NCBI GenBank assembly: GCA_039519185.1
Contig: CM076848.1
Location: 128,658,371 to 128,722,370, forward strand
Source of the DNA: Astragalus membranaceus
Lineage: Eukaryota; Streptophyta; Magnoliopsida; Fabales; Fabaceae
DNA: 64,000 nt
Reading direction: 5' to 3'
This document shows positions 56,394 to 64,000 of the stretch, one piece after another. How positions within the stretch are numbered: the first letter of the stretch is position 1; the number at the start of each line of letters is the position of its first letter. The translations under genes were made by a program, and so were the position numbers. The notes below the pieces were generated by a model. The model was not told the origin of the DNA and made no database searches. It worked only from the letters and a program-made list of their open reading frames with translations.

Positions 56394-57618
56394 AATTGTT
56401 CTCACAATCTTTAGGTTCAATTTTGCATTTGTGTTGAAGTGATGATTACAACATTGAAGGAAGATGTTTTTCTACTTACAATTTGAAAGAGATGATTTCA
56501 CATTTAAGACCAAAGATGATTTATGGTAACAACTTTCTACTTTGGTGAAAGGTACACAAATACTCTAAATAAATATACATGAAATGCTTGATGGTCTAAA
56601 TTAATAACACATGTAAAGATGAATTTTAATTCAAGTTTATTCATGAAAGTGGTTTGTTTAAACTAAGAAAAAATAATTTGTTTTAGAAATAGTTTTCATG
56701 AATGTGGAACTCTAAACCATGTGTGGAAAAATTATGAAGACAAAGTTAATTATGTTTTAAAACTTTGTTTGATATATGATTACATGTTGTCTTATTTTAA
56801 TCTATAAAATAGTTCATATGAATTATCATAAATATCAAATGGATGATTTAATGATATTGTAGTTTTGTGTATGAAATTAATAAATTTAGAATTGATGATC
56901 TCATATTATATGTGCATGATAATATGAAAGTAATAGTTAATTTCTTGCCAATATTGATATCGAAAATGATTTGGGTAAGTTTTAAATTATTATAAGTTGA
57001 CAAATGTTTATGGAGTAAAGTGACATAAAATATTAATGATTTTGGTTCATTGTTTATTTTATATTGTGAGTATTATTTTGTTTTAGCATAAAACATGAAT
57101 ATACATGAAACTAGAATTTGACACTTAGAAGTTATGGTACATGTATTAGTTATGTGATAGCTAATATGGAAATGTTCTTTTTCATAAAACATAAATAAAC
57201 TCTAAAGTGTTTTATTTAATTTTATGTGGAGTATATGACTTACATGTTTGGACCCACCTTATAAAATTAAAGTTGATTATGATAAATCTTCATGATCATG
57301 TCATTATTGCTTTATATATTTAATGTATTGAATCTATGACTTCGTGAATACATTCAAGTGGGAGTAGAACTTCAAATTGAAATGATTATTAAATAAATTC
57401 AAAATGGATTCGACCGCGGAAACTTAATAGCAAATAAAGAATGACATAAAATTTTGTGTGTATGCACAATAAATGACAAAATTGTCATGATGATAGTTAG
57501 TTTAGACTATCAAGAATATATAAAAGTCATAGCTATGTGATTGATTGAAAAATCAAAGTTTATCAAAGTTGGAATAAAGTTTGCACTTCTTTGACGAAAG
57601 AGTTGACAATGATATGAT
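56394..57618 (+). other. internal sequence of the copia-like element, non-coding
   Basis: A/T-rich with no long frame and no recognisable primer site after the LTR. It ends at the CACTA insertion (target GAT). Confidence 0.5.
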
Positions 57619-58126
57619 CACTAGTGCAAAATTAGCTTTAAAAAGCACTATTTTTTGAATCGGTTGTTTGGATAACCGATTCCAAATGTGGAAGCGGTGG
57701 CAAATTTGCAATTAAATGGAAGTGTGACAGATTTTTTTAGACATTTAGAATCGGTTGATTAAAAAACCGATTCGAAATGTGCCAATTTAGACATTTGGAA
57801 TCGATTGACTTAATAACCGATTCCGAATAGCTACATTCAGAATCGGTTCTTTAAACAACCGATTCATAATGTCGGTTTCATTTTACATTTTTTCACGCTC
57901 CTCCGTGTTTTTCGTTTCCCTCTCACACGTTTCCCTCTCACGCCCCAAAATCATTGTTTTTCAACATCTCGCATGTCACTCTCACGCCCTAGCCCCAAAA
58001 TCGTTTGGAATCATCCTCCATCGCACTCTCTCGCATCTCTTCCTCTCAGTATCTCATCGTTTCTCAGCATCTCTTCCATCGCTCTCAGTGTCTCACTCGT
58101 CGCCGTTTCAGAGATCGAAGCCCTAA

Positions 58127-58940
58127 GCGGGAAGAGCAAGAGCAAAAAGAGTTCGAGCAAGAAGCGAAAGAAGAGTTTTGATGAGGAAGAAGATGAAGAG
58201 AAGAGTGATAATAGTTCGGATCTTTTGGACGAATGTTCTAAATTGAAAGCGAAGAAGGAGAAGAAGAAAGCTAGGGTTGAGGAAGAAGAAGATGAAGAGA
58301 AGAGTGATAATAGTTCAGATCTTCTGCATAATTTCTTTTACAGAACTGGCGGCAAAGATAACTTTTTCCATTGCAAGAGAGATATGGTGAGTTCACTGTT
58401 CCAAGTGCATTTTTTATTTACTTCCTTCCATTTTGTGCATTCTCTGATATGTGTGTTTAGGATGTTGCTATTCCAAGGAAATCGAAAAAGGGCATTGTTG
58501 TATAGAAAGAGCAATGCATCACAATTGCCATGTTTGCTTCGAGGTAAAACCAATTGTTTCTTCTATTCTAGTTTAAAAGTTTTAAATGAATGTGTTTGAT
58601 TCACAAAGAGTTGATTTTCGATAAATTATTTCCTCCTTGCAGTATCTATTTGATACAGTGAAAGATATTACTGTCTTACCTTGGGGGCATACTATACATT
58701 TCAAGTGTGTTAAAGAGATGGAACAACATCATAGGTATGGCATTTATCTGTCTCTAATGAAAGATTGGAATGTTATGATTCAGATATATGTGTATGGATC
58801 CTGTCATGCAATATACATCATTCAGTTCAGTAAATGTTGTTAATTCATTCTTTGAACATTCATTCAGGTACTCATGCCTGCTTGCTCAAAATCCACCTGT
58901 GACATGTCAAGTTTGTGGAAGAAGCTTGACAAATTGGTAT
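58127..58940 (+). pseudogene. CHY/RING zinc-finger E3 ubiquitin ligase fragment
   Basis: After a Lys/Ser/Glu-rich stretch with a repeated EEDEEKSDNSSDLL segment (58186-58323), the exon ending at 58386 reads RTGGKDNFFHCKR. The next exon (58461-58542) reads GCCYSKEIEKGHCCIERAMHH and NCHVCFE. Exon 58643-58735 reads YLFDTVKDITVLPWGHTIHF and CVKEMEQHH. The last (58868-58936) has RING-end residues CSKSTCDMSSLWKKLDKL after a one-base slip. This is the RZFP34/CHYR1/MIEL1 group that ubiquitinates substrates in stress signalling. Damage: two extra bases before 58386, and Trp in place of the zinc-binding Cys in LPCGHT. Confidence 0.85.
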
Positions 58941-59442
58941 GTAGATGACATTATTTTTCTCTCTTTTTTTAAGAGCACACAATTACATCAATATATTCAG
59001 ACTTCATATGATGATAACATTCCTATGTTGAAATTTTGGTCAGATTGCCTCAACTCTAATGCTCGAAACATACAAAAATATTCAGAGTTGCATATTGTGT
59101 ACATCCGGGACAGTTGCTGTGGAGATACAGCTTGCACGTTTACCTTGCATCGTGGCATATCGTGCCCATATTTTGACTGAATGGTTTATTAGGTACAAAG
59201 CTGTTTATAGGTTGTAAAAGGTGTTTGGTAACAGATGAGACTAGCGGGTGACGAATGTAGGTGTTTGGTAAGCATCAGCGGATGACGAGTAACTCTCTTA
59301 GGAGTTATGTAGCACGGACATTTCAATTACTTATTTTCCAAATCCCAAAATTATTATCGGTGTGTGTCGTGTATGTGTTAGTACTTCATAGATTAGGAGA
59401 TAATGTGTGAAGTGTTAATACTGATGTTAATGTTCTGTGCAG

Positions 59443-60374
59443 ATGTATTCAGCTTCGTTTTTAGGGGATATGTATGAGGTTGTTTCCCATGTCTCTGCTA
59501 AATACCCCAATGACAATTTATATGTCGTTGGTTGGTCAATTGGAGCAAACCTTCTCGTTCGTTACTTGGGTCAGGTAACTAAACTTTATTGCTCAAGTTT
59601 TGTATTTAAATGTGTAAATTTCAGTGAAAATTCAAACATTTCTATGATCAATTGTAATCTATGTAGTATGTAGCTCCTAAACCTAATTGAAGGCGTATTT
59701 GGTGTCTCACACATGTAGCCGTGTCCGACATCAACATGACACTGACACATCATTTCCATTTCTAAAATATTATTGGTGCCTACATGTCAGTGTCGACTTC
59801 TGTGTCGGAGCTTCAAAGATTGGAATCTAGTTTCACTTTCTTCATTTGTCATAACCTAAATGTTCTCAAAAATCTTGTATTTAACATAATCCAAATTATA
59901 CTTGTATGCTTTGATTTCTTTTCATCTGATTTTGGTTAAATGTCTTTTGCTTGTGTTCTAAGTTCTAATAATTGCAATGAGCTAAGTTTAGGTAGAATAT
60001 CTCTGCTGCCATGTTATTTATATTTTCCGTTGTTACTTTCAGGAATCCCACAATTGTCCTCTATCTGGCGCCGTATCATTATGTAATCCTTTCAATTTGG
60101 TTGTCGCGGAAGAGGACTTTCGAAAGGGCTTTAACAATATTTATGACAAGGCTCTTGCAAAGGCTCTCTCCAATATTTTAAAAAAGTGAGAGAATTGCTC
60201 TAGCTACTTCTTAATAGATCCATTTTCCGGAAATGATAGTATCTCCAATGACTTTGGATATTCTTGCTGGGTGTAGGCATATTTTTCTCTTTGAAGATAT
60301 TGGTGAGGAATATAACATTCCACTGGCAGCTAATGCCAAGACTCTTAGGGAATTTGACGATGGATTGACACATG
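59443..60374 (+). pseudogene. EMB8-like alpha/beta-hydrolase fragment
   Basis: Exon 59443-59574 reads MYSASFLGDMYEVV and NLYVVGWSIGANLLVRYLGQ, where GWSIGA is the nucleophile elbow of the fold. Exon 60044 reads CPLSGAVSLCNPFNL and FRKGFNNIYDKALAKAL, then stops in LKK. Exon 60277-60374 reads DIGEEYNIPLAANAKTLREF. Matches embryogenesis-associated EMB8-type hydrolases. Middle pieces of the gene only, with lid and His part missing. Confidence 0.85.
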
Positions 60375-60815
60375 GTACGTCCCCCTACTTTATATTGCAA
60401 AATGGGCTAATGGAAGAAGAAAGTGTAGGAATTATGAAGTAAATCTTCAAACAGGACTTATTATTTTATGTAAATTAAACTATTGAGCTTGTATATTGTA
60501 ACTTAGCTGGTACTAGTCTTAATCTCTAAGAAAGTGTTGATATTTTTGTTGGGATGGACCATGCAGGGGCTTGGTGTTGTTTGCAACAAGGAATAAGTGC
60601 TGCTACAAATGAAGTCTTTAGATTTAATAATTTTGAATACCAATTTACATTACTTCTATTTATTATGAGTGTTTATGTAAGCGTAATAAGGAACAGTGTA
60701 TCAAAAGGAACAGTTTATTATTACACTTATATCAAGTGGAACAATCAAATGTTGCAATTAAGGAACAAATACAGTTTATTATTACACTTATCTCAATTAA
60801 GTACTTATAGCAAAA

Positions 60816-61098
60816 CCGTGCAATACCGTGCGGTGGCGGATAAAGCGTCTGATGCCTTCTATAGGCTCACTAACACCAGGGAGCAAATACAATCATATGT
60901 TTTTGATGGTATGTGTATGTAGAGTGATTTTTCTGTTCTTCATTCTACTATTGAAATGTTACATACCAGCTAATCCTCTTGATTCATTCATCGTTGCACT
61001 TATTCAGTCATCCGAGCCAGTGTGCCAAAGCTAGAGCTGGATTCTGTCTTTGAACAGAAGAACGATATTGCGAGGGCTGTGGAAGACGAACTTGCTAA
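60816..61098 (+). pseudogene. HIR: HIR (SPFH/prohibitin family) fragment, central exons
   Basis: Exon ending at 60908 reads VQYRAVADKASDAFYRLTN and EQIQSYVFD. Exon 61008-61098 reads IRASVPKLELDSVFEQKND and RAVEDELAK. They join in frame across the intron (GATG plus TC). This is the SPFH domain of hypersensitive-induced reaction proteins, plasma-membrane microdomain scaffolds in immunity. A Cys-containing segment at 60570-60630 may be a decayed first exon. Confidence 0.9.
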
Positions 61099-61209
61099 GG
61101 TGTTATAATTTTCCAAAATCTTACTTTTTCTTCCCTGTCTATCTTTATATAAAGTATTTTCTCAGTAGATAATTAAGGTTGTAACTTGTAATCATCCCTA
61201 TTAACAAGT

Positions 61210-61793
61210 AAATTAAACTTGTACCACGAGGGAAGCACAAGCTTGATTGTCGATGAACCACAGGTGCAGATTTTGGAACCAGAAGAAAATGCAAAGTTGG
61301 ATGAAAAAATATTGAATCAATCTGCTCATGAATTGAGTTCTGTGACAAGAGACATCATTGACCTTTCTGATGAAAGAGAAGCGGTTGACAGCAACAATAT
61401 TGATTCCTACAGAACTACTGGTAGCTTAGTAGATGAATCCAACTGTAAACTGTTGGAATCAGCTCAAAGGCATCTTGGGGAACATAGTACAATGGAGTGT
61501 GCTAGTTTCATAACTGAATGTTGTTCGCCAACAGAATCTGAAAGCCAAAGTGCAATTACCCAGCCTCACAGTATGCCATCTCAACTCCATCACGAGCATG
61601 CTTGCTGAACGCATTAAGGTAAAATTTAACATTCATGAAATATTGTATACGTACAATTTGCTGGAAAGAGAATACCCTGCAACACAGCTTATGTCAAATG
61701 ATATATTGTGCAGAGTTTCCTGAATCAGTTGGTTGATAAACACGAGAGCATTAATCTTGAGTGGCTAAGAGATGTTCCTCCTGACCAAGCAAA
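61210..61793 (+). pseudogene. ROS1/DEMETER-type DNA demethylase fragment
   Basis: The first exon (about 61219-61618) encodes a hydrophilic spacer (LEPEENAKLDEKILNQS, VTRDIIDLSDERE, TTGSLVDESNCKLLESAQ) and, after a frame change, ends SMLAERIK before GT. Exon 61714-61793 reads FLNQLVDKHESINLEWLRD then VPPDQAK before GTAAGT. MLAERIK..FL..LV..H..I.LEWLRDVPPD.AK is the start of the HhH-GPD glycosylase domain of 5-methylcytosine DNA glycosylases. The catalytic Asp and Fe-S cluster lie further on and are absent. Confidence 0.85.
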
Positions 61794-62040
61794 GTAAGTC
61801 CAGAGATTAGTTGAACAACTTTATTGAATCATATTTTCCATACATATCATGTTAGCCTATCTTGATTATATTGTTGCTGAAACCAACACCTTGAGCTCTT
61901 AAACTGGTAACACAAATATATGCCTACCCAAGCAGAAAAAAATGCATAATGTTTATTATTTAGCTGAAGATTTATAATCTTTTATGGTTTATTTATAACA
62001 TTGTTTGTTCTTTACAATATTGTTTTTCAACAACCACAAA

Positions 62041-62499
62041 AAAGCTGTGAAACTTAGAATTGAAACAAAGGAGAAAGCTGAAGCTGAGAAGATCTTGCAG
62101 CTAAAGAAGGCAGAAAGTGTTGCAGAGTCAAAGTATCTGGTAGGACTTGGAATGGCTCGTCAGTTTCAAGCTATAGCAGATGGAGTTAGTGAAAGCAAGC
62201 TAGCTTTCCCTGAGAATGTGCCTGATTCTACTGCTGAGACAATTAAGGAGATTACTGCATCTGCAAAAACCAAAGCTGTGTATATTTCTAATGGAAATCT
62301 TGCTGTGTCTCAAGTGAAGGATGCTACTGTTGCTGTGAAAGACATTGCTTCACAAGTGAAGGATGATCTTGCCCTTGTCCAAGGAAAGGCTGCTGCTGCT
62401 GCTGCTAAAGGTGCTGTTTCACAAGTCAAGAATGCTCCTGTCCAAGGAAATGCTGTTGCTAAAGGAGCTCCTTCACTAGTCAGAAATTTTAGAGATTAG
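62041..62499 (+). pseudogene. HIR-like C-terminal fragment with repeated tail
   Basis: An open frame of about 150 residues: EKAEAEKILQLKKAESVAES, KYLVGLGMARQFQAIADGV and FPENVPD match the C-terminal half of HIR proteins. The DMVLVTQYFDTMK block is absent. Then short SQVKDATVAV, SQVKDDLALVQGKA and SQVKNAPVQGNA repeats lead to a stop. Separated from the other HIR exons by the demethylase fragment, so capture or rearrangement was stepwise. Confidence 0.65.
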
Positions 62500-62799
62500 T
62501 AGCATCTGTACACACACAGGTGTATTTTTAGTTCTTCATTTCCTTTATTTGTTGAATTTTAGAGATTAGTAGCATCTTAGATCAAATCAGTATTTTCTCC
62601 ATGATTTGAAGAAAATGTTATGCAATATATTGTGTTTTATTTTGAACATTGATTTGTTTTGTGGTTCATTAATTAAGCATTTCATTGTGATTCACTCAAT
62701 TTTGGGTTGTTTTTGTATCTAGTAATGGGTGTTGTTGCTGAATCTGTAGAGAACAATAGTAACAATTGGTGGGTTGTTTTTATAATTTTTTTTTTAAAA

Positions 62800-63026
62800 A
62801 AAGGGACATTTTGAATCGGTTATCTAAAGAACCGATTTTAAATGTTTGTTTTTTAAGCATTTTGAATCGGTTGTTTAAATAACCGATTCAAAATGTGACA
62901 TTTTGAATCGGTTATTTAACCAATTCAAAATGTCCCTACATTTAGAATCGGCAGCATTCGAATCGGCAAATAACCGACTCCAAATGTCCCAAATAACCGA
63001 TTCAAAAGGCCTTTTTTGCAGTAGTG
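62800..63026. repeat. right subterminal repeats of CACTA-3
   Basis: TTTGAATCGGTT and AACCGATTCAAAA in several inverted pairs, ending TTGCAGTAGTG. Confidence 0.85.
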
Positions 63027-63623
63027 GATGTTGAAGACATCATTGGGGATGTGATACAAGCCCATATCTAATTGATCGCCAATAGTGGAAACCCAACTCA
63101 CACTTGAGCAACATCAAGTCTTGAGTTCAATGGAGAAAGTACACTATAAGAGTGATTGAAGTACTTGACAATAGATACATCCCAAGGGGTAAAAGTACTT
63201 GGACCATAAGAATAAAAGTGGTAGGATGAGGTTTTCCTCTTAATTGACATATAAGCATATATTTGCTGAGGTGCATAATTATGGGTGCATTTCGGATATA
63301 GTCTACCTATATGAGAATGAAGTGGGGCCGCTTCATAGAGTTCAAGGGCTTGACTCTTAAATTCTCATGAAAAGGATATGAGACACAAGGTCTTATCAAA
63401 TGTGTCATCTTTATAATTCGATCAATGGTACCGAGATTTCATGTGTGAGTTACGCACACTTGTTCTAATGAATAATTGGTTCAAAGCTTGTCTACCAATC
63501 TATTCGGGGATGAGTGGAAACTTAACTTACTAAGTAGTGGTTCAAATCGAAAGATACCATTATCTGAAACCATGATATTTCCGGAATAATGGATTTAGAT
63601 ATATTTTGAAAATGGTGGGGGAT
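63027..63623 (+). mobile_element. 3' internal part of the copia-like element
   Basis: Resumes the sequence cut at 57618. Bases 63404-63623 parallel 55684-55904 and end in GGTGGGGGAT before the LTR. No coding domain. Confidence 0.65.
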
Positions 63624-63710
63624 TGTTGGAGAAATTTCCAAAATATATATTTGGAAAGATACAATTGGTTTAATACGATTAATGCTATTGAAAAGGCATG
63701 TTATTTTGTT

Positions 63711-63764
63711 TGGCTCAGTGGTTTAGTTGCGTTGCTTCGGCTATAATGGCATCGGTTCGAGTCC
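63711..63764 (+). promoter_or_regulatory. tRNA-like Pol III A and B boxes in the downstream LTR
   Basis: A box TGGCTCAGTGG at 63711 and B box GGTTCGAGTCC at 63754, the same LTR position (about 90-140 bases in) as 56001-56053, with different intervening sequence. Confidence 0.65.
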
Positions 63765-63832
63765 CACATTAAACCTTTTTATTAAAACATTTTAAACAAT
63801 AAATATGAAAATTGCCATTCGTGGGAGTTGAA

Positions 63833-63881
63833 CCCGTTACATGTTAGGAAAAGTTGCGCCTCCTAACCGTTGAATCAACCA
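63833..63881 (-). promoter_or_regulatory. opposite-strand tRNA-like boxes
   Basis: Minus strand: A-box-like TTGATTCAACGGTTAGGAGG and B box GGGTTCAACTCCC (63845-63833). It faces the plus-strand tRNA-like segment. Confidence 0.5.
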
Positions 63882-64000
63882 TCACGTCGTTTGATTTATT
63901 GAACGAGAATCGTATTTAATGGTTCCGTTTTAGAATTGTAAAGACTCTTATGAGAAGTGGCATGAGTTTCTCTATAAATAGAGATAGTTTTTGGGCAGAA

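Larger units (their letters stand above)
57619..63026 (+). mobile_element. Pack-CACTA element 3 carrying four host-gene fragments
   Basis: 5,408 bp. Ends CACTAGTGCAAAATTAG and CCTTTTTTGCAGTAGTG, target duplication GAT at 57616-57618 and 63027-63029. Subterminal words GAATCGGTT and AACCGATTC in both orientations fill 57650-57870 and 62810-63005. No transposase. It contains plus-strand exons of a CHY/RING E3 ligase, an EMB8-like hydrolase, a HIR/SPFH protein and a ROS1/DME demethylase. Confidence 0.93.
63624..64000 (+). repeat. LTR of the copia-like element (downstream copy), cut by window end
   Basis: TGTTGGAGAAATTTCC start as at 55905. After about 40 bases the two LTRs diverge strongly, yet both keep an A/B-box segment in the same place. 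TATA-like CTATAAATAG at 63972. Also a second, opposite-strand tRNA-like segment at 63833-63881. Confidence 0.65.

Noticed and set aside
63700..63890. A pair of divergent tRNA genes
   Set aside because: The same lack of cloverleaf pairing. Position in the LTR matches the upstream copy.

Overview
The window looks like intergenic, repeat-packed chromosome sequence from a legume (Fabaceae). Very large Ogre/Tat-type Ty3-gypsy elements with an extra ORF before gag, and captured host-gene fragments that read like legume proteins, point to the vetch/pea/lentil tribe. That placement is inference. I see no intact host gene. Nearly everything is nested transposable elements plus pieces of host genes carried or stranded by them.

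Layout. 1-4715 is the 3' end of an Ogre-like element on the minus strand (integrase tail, 3' non-coding repeats, partial LTR). 5068-6155 is a broken TFIID subunit TAF6 gene on the minus strand. 6471-13160 holds a Mutator-like element, Athila gag and LTR remnants on the minus strand, a second TAF6 exon, a Helitron-like insertion, a SINE and a CACTA end. 13161-16080 and 43429-44557 are two halves of an older Ogre-like element (LTR, primer site, leader). They are split by a complete younger Ogre at 16081-43423, which has 5-bp target duplications (ATGTT). That Ogre has an ORF1, gag-protease, a predicted in-frame intron, RT/RNase H/archaeal-type RNase H/integrase and two LTRs. Its gag is itself split by an autonomous-type CACTA element (24337-32712, target duplication CCA) carrying a TNP2 transposase and a second transposase gene.

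44558-55683 is a diverged second copy of the TAF6/Mutator/Athila block. A 6.5-kb Pack-CACTA (49093-55566, target duplication ATG) sits in it, carrying minus-strand fragments of an acidic protein gene, an ARF4-like auxin response factor, nodulin homeobox (NDX) and a PADRE/DUF4228 gene. 55684-64000 is a copia-like retroelement whose LTRs hold tRNA-like A/B boxes. It is interrupted by a second Pack-CACTA (57619-63026, target duplication GAT) carrying fragments of a CHY/RING E3 ligase, an EMB8-like hydrolase, a HIR/SPFH protein and a ROS1/DEMETER DNA demethylase.

Most striking observations. (1) The intact Ogre's LTR holds eight hairpins, each with a 19-nt near-identical loop and a different but self-complementary stem. 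This covariation suggests selection on RNA structure. (2) A second, two-tier hairpin box recurs in all the Ogre LTRs. (3) Ten ATAATCGATTAT palindromes lie just upstream of the TATA box of the minus-strand LTR. (4) Host-gene capture includes a DNA demethylase. The coding genes of the main elements carry nonsense codons, frameshifts or both, so none looks able to make a full protein without repair or readthrough.
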